The translations under genes were made by a program, and so were the position numbers. Below are positions 27,152 to 39,088 of a stretch of DNA of 64,000 bases, one piece after another; positions within the stretch are counted from its first letter, which is position 1; every line of letters begins with the position of its first letter. The DNA lies in NCBI GenBank assembly GCA_013399015.1, contig VWZX01010273.1:2761944-2825943 (forward strand), read 5' to 3'. Below the pieces are notes generated by a model. It did not search any database. It was not told the DNA's origin and worked only from the letters and a program-made list of their open reading frames with translations. Source of the stretch: Galbula dea. Lineage: Eukaryota; Chordata; Aves; Piciformes; Galbulidae.

Positions 27152-27541
27152 CAGAGCAAGCCCACAAACCTTTCCACATACAACACCCACAGCCCTCTAG
27201 ATTATAGCCTTCTGAAGCAGATGAGAAGCACTTCTGCTGTGATTTGTAGGAAATGAGTATGTCAATAACAGGGTAGGTTGAGCTGCTTTGGGAATAGTCT
27301 CCACCCGTAGTACAGAGATTGCTGTATTAACAGCAGCCATCATCACCTTTGATCACTTCATTCGCTTGTTACACCCCTTTTCACTACCCTATCCCTTTTG
27401 CTTAAATCCTTCTAAATTGCAAAGCTGTCATAACATAGACCATGCATTCCTTCAGCCTCTAGCTCTTAGAGGGTATTGCCAAGAACAAACAATAGAAACA
27501 GAAGCTGGCCTGCTTTAATTTTTATGAATTGTTGAATATCC

Positions 27542-27590
27542 TGAGCTCCCACTGATTTCAGTCTGCTAGTGGGAATTGAGGGCATTCAAA
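27542..27590. repeat. Ancient palindromic repeat remnant
   Basis: The bases gagctcccactgatttcagt, then ctagtgggaattgagggcat, match the old amniote pattern 'gagctcccattgacttcagtgggagttgagggc', whose core is palindromic. A short, diverged copy. Confidence 0.5.
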
Positions 27591-30500
27591 GATTGCTGGG
27601 AGACTCGGCCTTTACACCATGTACATGCTGATTGGAGTGTCTCCACTTCGTTGTAACTTCTTCACAAATCAATCTTTCCAATCTCCTAGTAATTTACTGC
27701 TCTCCCAGATGCCATCAGCATGCTGGTATTTTTTTGGAACTGAAACTTACATTTGTGTTGCAGGTTGACTTGGTTGATAAAGGAAATATAGGAAAATCTT
27801 GACCAAAGAAGGTCTTCTGGAAACTTGTCCCTTTCTTGTGAAGTGGGTCCTTTTCTCTGTTCTTACAGACGAAACTGCATTCAAATGGGACTGTTCCTGT
27901 ATGATGTGGCATAGTTTTTGTTGCCAAAAAAAAATGTTGGGTGTTTGTAATTGAGGCCTGGGCCTACATGTCTCAGTAGGTATTTCTGCTTTGTTGGACA
28001 TAAGAATATATCATCTGGTTTTGTGTAGTCTTCTTAGGAATACAAGATGTATTGTATTTTCATGGGTCACTTTAAGATTATGATCCTTCAAAATACTGAT
28101 TTTGTGCAGAGTGATGTTGTTTCTGGACAAAGAATCCAGCCCACTGATTAGGTCAAATTTAATGTGATCTGTTATTGGATGTATTGGATTTTTTGCTCTG
28201 GAAAGTGATGCTGAACTTTCAGGCCAATGATTTCTACTGACCCCAGTATTGAATCCTAGATGGGTTTACTTCCCACAATTTAGGGGAAAAAAAAGAAATT
28301 TACATGAAAGAAAAGAGGATAATTCAGGCATAAAAGTTTGTGAATTGATTTTTAGAGCCACTAAGGCTGTTTAGCTCATATTCACCCCAGAAGACCTTAC
28401 TCATAGAAAACTCCTGACATCTTCACTTTTTTGTTTTAGTTTTAATCTAGAGAATAAAAAAGAGCCCTTTGTCCAGGTAAGAATGGGGAAAGATACAAAC
28501 AAAAGCCTGCCCTAATGGTGGATGTTACAATACAAAATAAATACTAGGACAGAAAGATCTGAGTTACTGAATTAAAAAAGCTTTTATAAATTGCTTATGT
28601 TTTAATTGAAATCTTAAATTAATCTAGTGGAAATGAAAAGATGAAGGAGAAGCCAGGGTGATCATTTTAAAGGCACTGTAATGACACTTTTGTTTTCGAT
28701 GTATTAGCTTGGGGTTTTGAGAAGACTGGAGTATCAAGCACTGACAGGTGCAGTAGGCAGTCTGGATGAGTTTCTTTAGCTAAAAGTGAGTGCCATAAAG
28801 ACTCAGGCAGTTCAGCTTCAGTCATGATACTACAGCAAGGCAGTGGTTTGCCCTGTGTAGATTTGAAAAGGGATTTGAACATATTAACTTGTCTTAAGTT
28901 TATGGAAATAAATGTCTTGGCTGTTTTCTGTTTCATGAAACATGCCCACTCTGCACGTAAGTCTTCAGCTATTTGTAGCAGTCTCTGTAGCAGAGATTCA
29001 GTTCTCATGTGGAGCATGAGAGTTTCTGAGGGACTTTTTTTGTTACCTCAGATCTACATTTCTTTTGGAAAATGCTATAGCATAAATGCAAGCTAAGTGT
29101 CTGATGTGATTAAGAAAACAGTTTCAGGGATTTGCTGTAATGCTTCTAAGGCTTATTGTGTACATGCCCTCTTTAGGATGACCATAAGAAAGATTTGGAG
29201 ACATGGAAACTGTTCCGTGAGATAATGAACAAAAGATTGTGTGATAACACTGCCACACAGTCATTTTGGTTGGCATGGACACAATGCTCTCCTCAGCCTT
29301 CATTCTGCTAAGCATACCTCAGAAATGGGTGCCAGTTTGTTCCTGTGGCCCTATAGCAGGGAAAGTGGAGAATTTCCCTAAATGGAGAAATTCTCCAGGT
29401 GGAGTGAGGGATGCCAGCATGTCTGTGTTTCCTCAGTAAACTTTCTCTTTCATTCTGGGTTTTGAACAAAGCTGTTTTTCATGCTCCCACCCAAGATCTT
29501 GTTGCTGGTGTGCTTCCAGATGTGAGATAGAAGGGACAGCTCTGATTTGGATTCAATATCTCCCATATAGTTTTTGTCTTCAGAAAAAGATTCAAGTTAA
29601 CGTCACTTAATAAAATACCTGCTTTGAGACTATGGCTTTCACTGTGAATAAGAAATCAGTGGGGACTATAGAGCATTAGCCTTCTGATGGCTCTATCTCT
29701 GTCTTCTTTTTAGCACTATTGTGCTGGACCTTTGCATAAATTCTGTGTTTCCTTTCTTAAAATCAAATCTAGTTGGGAGCAAAAGTTCACTCTTAAGATT
29801 TTCTGTGTTTAATTTTCCTACTGTTCTCCTAGTGAGAGTTGGAAAGGTCAATCGTTGCAAGGCATTGTTCTGCTCCCAGTCCCACTTGAAAGCCTCATAC
29901 CTGAGCATACAACAATTGCAGACAGCCATAAGAGAGACCATTGTGCTTCAGGCTTGCTGGAGGTGGTCTTTGGATGTTCTTTTGCCATGGATTTGCCACC
30001 TCTGTGAACACACTGCTAGATGTGACAGTGGTCTCTCGCACAGGAGGCTGTCCCTGCTGCTCACTGATGCCCACACAGTAGGACAGGTCCCTCAGTTGTC
30101 TGCTGATGTGGCAAGCTGTATTTACAGGTGCAGGAGAAACTGAAACATCTTTATCCTTTTATCTGCTGTGTTCCTTTTAAATCTCTTTTCACATTCATAG
30201 CTGGTCTGAGAAATGTTGTGGCAGCAACACTCCTTTGACTGACCTTCAACAAGTGAAATGTTACTGCTTGACAGAGCCAGGTTTTCTCACTGACAAGGTG
30301 CAGGCCGCAGTAGGGATTCAGCACAAATTATTACTGTCAACATCAGTATGATCAGTAGTAGGCCCTTGGAGAGCGCTACCGTATGGTCTTCCATGTGGCT
30401 TAAAAAGGAAGGGAAAGGAAAAGAAAAACCCAAATCTGTTAAGTCCAGACAAGGAGGCCACACGTGTTTTAATGGCAGATAGTTTTTAAAGCTTGTTTGC

Positions 30501-30778
30501 ATTTGGGTGATAATGTACTTTAGTATAGTAGGGGAAATGAGAAACTTCACACAAGGCATCTGGAAATCCTTGTGGCTCACTACCCTCCTTGACAGCAATA
30601 ATGTGGCTATAAATTTCCCCCAACAGAAAACACAACTGCATCAACCATACCAGAAACAACCTTTCATTTGCCTTTAAATGAATGTGTTGGTTTAAATCTC
30701 AGCTTTTTAATAGCTTCATATAAACATTTGTGAGCCTCTGAGGTAAGTAAGTATATTTTTACTTTTTCTTCTTATGTC

Positions 30779-30862
30779 ATAGACTCAGAATAATTCAGGT
30801 TGGAAAAGTTCCTTAAGATCATCAAGTCCAACCGTTAATCTAACACTACGAACTCTACCAGT
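30779..30862 (-). mobile_element. CR1 LINE 3'-end fragment
   Basis: The sequence cagaataattcaggttggaa, then gatcatcaagtccaaccgtt and aatctaacactacgaactct, is the reverse complement of a diverged CR1 3' end. Confidence 0.85.
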
Positions 30863-33800
30863 TCTGATGGAAACAGTGTCCAAAGGTTGAAACTAACTAT
30901 ATAGTATTTAACACTTTAAACCCTTTTTCATTTGTCTGTATCAACTACACACTAGTGTGGCTCTGGTCCGCTCCCTCACTCCATACTGCACTTCTCCATG
31001 GGTCAAGATGCAGCCAGCCAACCGCTGGCCAAGTTAGAAGGAAGATGCAGGAGTCTTGTTCAGAACTTTGCCAATTAGGAAGCAGCACCTGGAAACTAAC
31101 CTTCCCATGGTGTGCAACAGCCCGTGTGTTCATTAGGGTAGAGTCTGTACAGTGTGTGCTGTGTAGAAGGGCAGCGACCTTTAAAGCTGAACCAATAGGG
31201 GATGGAGGGTTATCCTGGCAATGACTGAAGAGAGGGAAGGATTGTTTTTACTTGTCCTTACTATCTGAGGAGAGAAGGGAAGGAGAAAGGAAAGGACAGG
31301 GGGAGGAGGGAGAGAGAGAGCACATGGAAAGAGGGGAGAGAAAAATGCATGAAGATCCATCATTAAAAGAAAAATGAAATCATTTTATGCGCTGAAGGCT
31401 ACAAATTACCATATCAGCAGGTTAGACTAAACAGATACAGAGTCACAGCAAACTGAGAGCTTAGTACAGGTAGAAATGTCTAAGTGACATTAAGAAATGT
31501 TGAATGCAGTTCCAGATCTCTGTGTGTTTAAACTTATTCTTAGCTTCGTGAAGCTGCCATGCCCACAGCTCCTGCCAGTGCACCCATGATGGGTATAATG
31601 GTGTTAGTTGTGGGGACTTCACTGGGCCATGTGCTCCCTGATTTGTCCTGATGCTAGACCTATGCCCATAGCACCCTGTGAGGCATGTTGTAGCTGAGAA
31701 GCAAAGTCTTTCTGCTCCTCGCAAAGTGTCTGTTGTTGCTGTCGGGACTAGAAGCCTCTGATGCCTGAGGCTGTTCAGTATGATAACTATGCTGGCATGG
31801 AAGTCATGGAGAGGAGAGTAGGAGAGGAGGCACATCAGGTAGAAAGTGGGATTGGCAATTGTTAGAAAACTAACCTCTGTAACAAGCAAAAACTGTGAAG
31901 AGAGTGTAGGGACTCTACAAGGAAATATGGCAGAGCTGCAGGTGGAAGCCCAGTCTTCTCTCTCGGTACCATCAGTGGTACTCAGCCACAAAACAACCTG
32001 ACAGTAAAGTTTCTCTCCTCCTGCATCAGGCCTACAGAAGGTAGAATTAAGAATTGTGCATGAGACTGTGTCTGCACTCCATTACTCCTTTATCCAAAAC
32101 AAACAAATGCTTTTTGCATAAATGTTACATATAGCCATGAGCAGGGAAGCAGAAGTAGTGATTTACTATAGAAACAAATAAATGGTAAAAAGATCATAAA
32201 TAACTGTAATTATATTTTTGTTCTCTGGCATGTCCTAACCCTTAAAAATTATTTTTTTTAAAGAGCTCTCTCATCATCCGAAGCAAGCACTTTATGTAAA
32301 ATAATTTCTAATGAAAGGCACAGACGTGAGGACTCTTAACATTTGCCTTGGTGGCTACATGAAGCAAAATTTTCTAACACTTCTCCAAGATAATCCTGGA
32401 GATCTTGAAAAGCACAAATGGGTTATTTCAAAGGTAATGGAATCAGCAACATGGTTTTTATACTGCTTGGGACGTACTGTGGGCTGCTGGAATCGCTGGA
32501 GGCTGTGGAAAAGAGGGGCAGGAGGAGTTAGGCAGGCATTTTTCACTCTGATGAATGAGTAGGTTATGAGGAAAACTTCCAAATTTAAACAAAATAGATT
32601 ATGGTGTGGCATTATTTGATTACTCAGCCCTTTATTGCTGTCTCTTGTAGCTAAGCTTCAAAATAAGCAGCAGTATCTTCTGTTCTTTGATAGCCTGTTA
32701 TGTTGTCATACCTGAGTTCAAGATGGCATTAAGGTTTCTTTTTCTCCTCTTGAGCTGGTGTCCTTCAGAACTGCAGGGATATTGTTCTCTTACACTTTAG
32801 CTCAAACAGCGGTGCCCTGATGGGATCAGCAGAGAGGCAGGAATGGGTAACTCAGCTGGATGGGTTTGTATAGCATCTGGAAGTACAGACAGGTCTTTCT
32901 TTAGGCTAAAATAGAAATTAAAGGAATCCCAATTTTAAGCATGTTTTTAGACTGGATTTGCAACAAATTACTTATCCTGTAGCTCAAGTATGTTGTTGGT
33001 CTCTCTTGTGGGTTTGTAATTGGAGCAAAATATTTTTTGTGCTGTAGCTAGAATGACATTGTTAGCTATAAAATCTCCACAAAATGTTACTTTGTGCTTG
33101 TGAAATAACTTGGAAACCAAGGTTAGTGTTGGATGTGTCCCAAGCTCTTTCATATGCTGGTCAAACGTTTCTCCACTTGGCCCATCTGCTGTCAGAAGCT
33201 GTCATCTAACACAAACTGAGTCCAAATACCCTGGACATAATGCAGATTTAAATACCTCTTTGCACCTGCTGTGAAAATAAAGCATCTTAACTGCATGGGA
33301 TGCAAACACCAAATAATTCATAAGCTAAATAAACAGGTTTTTGCATAGAGCTGTATGAAATGCCAGCACAGGGTCTGTGGAGCTGAAAATGGAGGCAGCT
33401 CAAGGGGTCCTTCCTCGACTACAGATGAATGTCCCCTCTCCAAGAGCCATATGGTGGGACCCCATCCCTGGCTGTGGGCTCTGGCACTGGCCTGGTTTAG
33501 ACAGACTCTGGCCAGAACCTCCATCCATCACTGAGAGAGAGAAGTGACCTGCTCTCTTAAAATCTCATTATAGTAAATGCTGAGTTGAGAAATCATGTCA
33601 CAGCTTTTCCCATTTGTAATGTCATCAGTGGAAGAAATTCACCTTCTTAATGCCTCAGCTTTGCTTTCTATTACTGCTGCTATAAGGTATAGTGGAATCT
33701 ATCACCAGAGTGACTGCAGTCTACCGTTGACAAGGGTGATGGGCTCAAGAACATAGTTGGGAGAACACAGATGTGTTTTTTAAAATGTGCTGGATTTTCT

Positions 33801-35197
33801 GAAGGCTGCTAGCTGTCTGCAAACTGGGTATGTGAGCCTTGCAAAGAGGGGAACCTCCATTTCTTTTACAACTGTTGTTTGACAGACGAATCTTGATTGC
33901 TCTCTGCAGGAGTGAGGGGAGATGGTCCATGGGTGTTTCTGGAGTTTCTGCATCTGTTTGCCTACGTGTGTGCACTGACTCGTTTGTAGGGATTTCTTTC
34001 GAAGTTACATTGTATAAGCAATGTAATGCTATTCTGTAAGGCCAGTCATTCATTATATTGCTTTGTGCAGCCATTTCTGAGCCTTTTAAGTACCATCACT
34101 GTGCACAACATGAAACAGTCAAAGGAAACATATTTCAAGTATCTGCCTCTTGCAGTTCTTGAGTTCAGAGGCTTCTACTCAGTGAAGCACCAATACATAA
34201 TTCGAAGTAATTTTTTGGTCTTTTTGGTCCTCTCTGTTAACTCAAAATGCTTTTTTGGATATATGCAGCTTATAAACATGGAAGCATTAAGATATACATA
34301 CAGTTAAAGACACAATATTGTGGTTGTTTTAATATTAAACATGGGGGGGTAAAGGATACTGCTGTAGTCATAGTTGTAAGTGGATTTCTTAAAAATAAGC
34401 ATGAGGAAGCAAACTGACATCCAAAGTTGCAAATAAGTCTTACTTACAATTGTAATTCCTTTAAAAATGAACTTCATTTTGCCTAAGAGAGCAAACAGAA
34501 CTGGAGCCACCTACAGAGAAATTCTATTTTGCTAATTTTTATCTATTCTAATGCAAATAGTGGTTTTAATCCCCTTAACTCATCCATCATGCATGGCAGG
34601 TCAGCCAGCTTCATTGTCTGTGTATTTGAAGGATTCCTGTCCAAATCAGGCTTTCTGTCAGCAGCATTAGGCAAGAGTCTTCTCCTTCCTGAATTCTCAG
34701 GTCACTGAAAAATTGCTACTACCTTGGAAAACAACACAGCAATTACATATGCATGTGGAAGTCACATGGGGTCTTCTCAGATAGGTTACTAAGAGTTCCT
34801 ATCATAGCAGGGGAAAAAAACCCCAGAATGTCAGATTAAGGACATCTAGGGTTTTGTATAATCTACTAAACATCTGTAGTTGATCCAGAGAGATGGCAAA
34901 GGTCAAGTTTGAGGATTTTTTTTTTCCTATGGGCATTACTTTGTATATTCTGAAGCCTAAAAATTACTGGTTGTTTGAATGCATTTTTGGTTACAATAAA
35001 ATGCAATTTATAGTAAGTAGAAAATAATCTAATTACAAGGGAGAAAAAAAAAATCCATCTATTTTTGTAACATTTAAATTTTAATTAAATGGGGCTTAGA
35101 GTAAATGGTAAAACCTTCTTTTGTTGAGACAACTGACACTGACAAAATACTATTTGATGAATATTCAGAGGGATCTCTGGATCACTCCTCTCTCTTT
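30863..35197. other. Non-coding, probable intron
   Basis: No recognisable exon. It includes a polypurine tract (31266-31346) and a 176-codon minus-strand open frame at 31461-31991 without any motif I know. The rest is AT-rich. Confidence 0.5.
31266..31346 (+). repeat. Polypurine (GA-rich) tract
   Basis: About 80 bases are almost entirely A and G on the plus strand, including gggggaggagggagagagag, with few pyrimidine interruptions. A low-complexity sequence that could form triplex DNA. Confidence 0.75.
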
Positions 35198-35348
35198 GAA
35201 TCATAGAATCCTGGAGTTGGAAGGGATCTTAAAGATCATCAAGTTCCAACCCCCCTGCCTGTCAGGGACACCTTCTACTAGATCAGGCTGCCCAGAACCC
35301 CCTCCAGCCTTGTCTTAAAAGCTTCCAGGGATGGGGCTTCCACAACCT
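35198..35348 (-). mobile_element. CR1 LINE 3'-end fragment
   Basis: It starts gaatcatagaatcctggagt, continues tggaagggatcttaaagatc and agatcaggctgcccagaacc, and ends ccagggatggggcttccaca. This is the reverse complement of a CR1 3' end, relatively well preserved. Confidence 0.92.
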
Positions 35349-35918
35349 AAACCCACGCCTGCATAGAGAGACCAGAAGTATGTACTATCCATGTTTTTAA
35401 AAACTCAGAAGAACAAAATTAATAAACATTGCTGAGGTGGAATATTTCCCAGTATGAAGACCTGCCAAACAGAATCCAGTGCATTACCATAGTGTCAGTG
35501 AAAACTTCTGAACCAGATGCGTCTATGAGTTGTCTTTGTTGTTTTCTTTAAAACCGAAGCTGGGATAAAACCCAGAAAGTTGAGGCTTTACATAAGGAGA
35601 ATATCTTTCTGTGCTACTATTAAGTCATTTTCCTTTTGCTGTATAAATTCAATTGTGGTATTGCTTCAATCTGGGATCATTTTATTGTTGTTTTTAATAC
35701 AATACAAAGAAGTTCTTTTCTTTGGAAGTATCGTTATGATATGACTTCAATGAGTCATTGCAATTGTTCACACATTGGCATCCGAAGGGATTATTTTGGT
35801 TATTTTGTTTCTTGGATCTTTTCTTTTTCCTGTCCTTTTGGGCAACCCAGTTACAATACACTTTGCAAGCAGTTAATTTGTGTATAATAATACTTAAGTG
35901 GCTTACTGTAATCTTGGG

Positions 35919-35955
35919 GGGGTGTGTGTGTCTGCATACACACACACGCACACCA
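35919..35955. repeat. TG/CA simple repeat with self-complementary arms
   Basis: The run ggggtgtgtgtgtctgcata followed by cacacacacacgcacacc is a (TG)n(CA)n low-complexity element that can fold back on itself. Confidence 0.7.
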
Positions 35956-37310
35956 CTCGGGCAGCCCTTACAACACAGTTTAGGAACCCTGCGGGCTTTG
36001 TCTTCTCCCAGTTCTGTCCTGGGATGGCCACGTTTGTTTGTGCTCCCTGCCTAAATTCAGAGCCAGAGCCTTCGTTCTTGAAGGACTTGGTGCAGAGTTA
36101 AGCAACAAGCTCCAGGAGGTCTAAGACACTAGTTCATTTTTTGTTTTGGTTTGTTTTGTTTCAGTTTGTCTTCTTCCCCCTCTTCCCCTTGTTCTCTGGG
36201 GGACCAGCCTATGTCCTTGGCTGCGGGTGAGCTGGGCAGCTCTACCCTTCCAACAAGTGCCCATGCAGAGAGCTAGAAGTCCTGTGCTTGCTGCAGCTTT
36301 GAGGCTGATTATTTTCCTTACAAAGCAATTGAAAAGCAGCTCCCATTCTCTTCCATAGGGGCTGGAGGAGCTATCTCCTGCCTTATATTCCCATTATGAA
36401 AGGCTGCCTAAACTGAGTGGTTCAACAGATTTGCAGATTTTGGGTAGGGAATAGTAGATTCCCTAGACAGGATCTCACCTCTTTAAGTACATTTAGTGCT
36501 ACTCAAAGAGATAAAAAATAAAAAGGAAAAAAAAAAAGAAGTGGAAGGGGATCAACTGAGTGTTTACAGTGGCTCACTTGGCAATTAAAAATACGTAAGT
36601 GAAAGAATTTCCATGCAATTGCCCAAGGGGCTCTAGCAAATAACATCCTGCGTAATTAGTACGTGAAGTGTGCTCTATGGTTTTGAATGAAATGATTGTG
36701 TTTGTTTTTAGGGGGTTTGGTTTGTTGCTTTTTTTTAGGGGTTTTTTTTTTCAGAATTGTATCAGTTAGAATACAAATAGGCTTATGTTTCTGTAATTGT
36801 GGTAAACATATTTTTAAAAAATCACTGTTTGATCAACTGTAAATATTACCAGTTCAGAGGTTAAATGCTGTTGTTGAAGTCATTCAGGGAAATACAGCAG
36901 AAGTGTAAATATGGCAGAAAAAGCTAAACAATATGGCAAAGGAATATTTGCTGACTTAAGAGTGCAGGATCAACACCAATATTTTTCCAGTGATGCTAAA
37001 CCTCTTGTAACTGCTAAATTGGATTTGTAGTTGAATGAAGTATCAGCTGCTGTTGGACAAGCCCATAAAGGCTGGACGGCTGGCCTTTTGTAGGCAGGGC
37101 TTAAAGGACGATTGATATGTTTTAGCACTTTTGGGATTATTGTGATTAGGAGGAAGCCATTCTGAATGATAGAGAAAAGGGTGTAAAAAACACAGTCCAC
37201 AGCTGGTAAGCAGCATGTGTTTGCTATAAGGAGAGGTCATGACTAGTTGATCCTGCTGGTTCTGGCATTGATTGACAGTCAAGAAAACTTGATATTATGA
37301 AGCAGACATC

Positions 37311-37326
37311 TTTTTTTTTTTTTTTT
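37311..37326. repeat. Homopolymer T run
   Basis: Sixteen consecutive T followed by a C/T-rich stretch. Low complexity only. Confidence 0.8.
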
Positions 37327-37828
37327 CCCCTCCCCTTTTATATTTTTTCAAAAAGAAATTATGCTTCTGTTGTGTAAAGCCGAAGTATTTTCAAAATCTG
37401 GAACGTTCACGAGTTGCAAGCTAAATGTTTAGAGACATAGCAGCAAATTTGGAGTTGCTAAAATATCATCTAGAAATTAGTATTCAACCCATATCTGTGG
37501 GAATAGTAAACAGGAGTTACAGAATTAGCTCTGGTGTTTCTGTATTTGCCTTTTAGATGTGTTAGTCTCAACCAAAACCCTCTTTGCCATGTAGTAGAAA
37601 ATTTGTGCTAAGTATGTGGAAATTCCAAGTTTTGCTTAACTTGTTGGCTATTATGCCTCTGGTATATCTAGGACATTTAGTGAGGAATAGCATGTCTAAA
37701 AAAAATATTTTACCATCTGGAAAACAGTTTTATCATTTTATTTCTGTTAAACACTTGCCCCAGAAAACGTGTAGGCTATTTCATCTTATCTCTGCTACCC
37801 ACTTGGAAGCCTAGTGTGGTGGGGTGGT

Positions 37829-37862
37829 TTTTTTGTTTTTTTGTTGTTTGTTTTTTTTTTTT
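37829..37862. repeat. T-rich low-complexity tract
   Basis: T-runs interrupted by single G bases. Low complexity only. Confidence 0.75.
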
Positions 37863-38610
37863 CTGTGAGCAGCCATCCAAAAGCTTGCAAATGCACATTT
37901 AAATAGTTGGATCTCTGACTCTTTTTAGTGGGGCTGTACCTCTTTCAAAATTTGAGTTTAGCATACCACACAGGAAAGAACACAAGCTTGCCAACTCCCG
38001 CTGAGCGTTTTTTCAAGCCTGTGAAAAGAATGAATTATTCAGCAGTAAGCATGCTTACAGCTGGCCATTTGGGAGCTTTGATGTGCGAATCAGGCGGTTG
38101 CATGAATGCCCTTATTGTCATGTTATGTGTACACAGTGTGTGAATTATTGAAAATAGTGAGGCCTGAGCCTCATCTGGTAGAGATTACAGTGCAGGCATG
38201 CTGGGTGAAGGTCTGTAATTGAAAATCCCCAGATGCTGTTTATTTGGCCTGTGTCACGTGGCCTTCTGCAGAAAGCTTGTCTGAACAAAATGCTGCCCGC
38301 CTGGGAAGCGCTGCCCAGCCCCCTCCGAAGCCTTCGCAAAGCCCAGTGTGTGGACGACTTAAACACCTGCCCATAATATTTTTAAAAGCTTAAATTAGAT
38401 TTGCCTGTAACGTTTAAATAGAGGATGCTTTACTTAGGGGTTTAAACTGCTTAGCCAGTTGTTGACTTGCAGAGCTCTTTTATCTACAAGAGGCTTTTTG
38501 TTAGCCAATTTAGTTTTAAAACATCTTCAAAATGCAGCGCTGGCAAATTTTAGGTGAGCTATCCCAAAGCTGGATGTTCTACCGGCAGATGGGACAGAAA
38601 AGCACCAGAG

Positions 38611-39088
38611 CTACACTCTGTTGTGAAGTAGCTCTTCCTCCATGGGCTGCCTGCCCAAGGTGCCCATGGCCACCTTCTGGTTCAAACTAGCCCATCCCTC
38701 TTCACAATGTCCAGGCATGGACTCCACCAACATGAGTGGGATCTGGATCTGGCCCTTGCGCAGCAGCGAGACAAAGGGCTCGGTGCCATGCACAGGGACT
38801 GTTCCAGGAGTGCACTCGCCTGAGGTGCAGCAAGCTCCTCATCAAAATTCCCACTCTCTCTCCAAATTTGGCACCTAGGCACATATGCAGCACTTTGTGA
38901 TCACCAGGTTGTTGTAGCAGCTTTGAGCAGAGGCGACCAGAAATAGAGTTTACTGAGATCAGCTGAAAAGCTTTGCCATGGTGAAAACAGAGCTGTGAGC
39001 AAGACTTGGGAGATGAAATCTTTGTGCAGGTCTGTCTCCAGACTTTGTAGTCAGGATATGAAATACTTGATTCAAGCCACAGTCTCAC
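38611..39088 (-). other. Unidentified multi-frame open segment, possible decayed retrocopy
   Basis: Three overlapping minus-strand frames (39088-38702, 38882-38682, 38793-38611) could be chained by frameshifts into one continuous peptide-like sequence. I recognise no protein family. Local GC enrichment can produce such open stretches by chance, so this is recorded as an observation, not a gene. Confidence 0.12.

Larger units (their letters stand above)
26981..30778. other. Non-coding, probable intron
   Basis: No recognisable exon. It holds a C-rich patch (27020-27110), a 10-bp perfect-stem hairpin (27123-27151) and an old palindromic repeat remnant (27542-27590). The remainder is AT-rich single-copy DNA. 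Confidence 0.5.
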
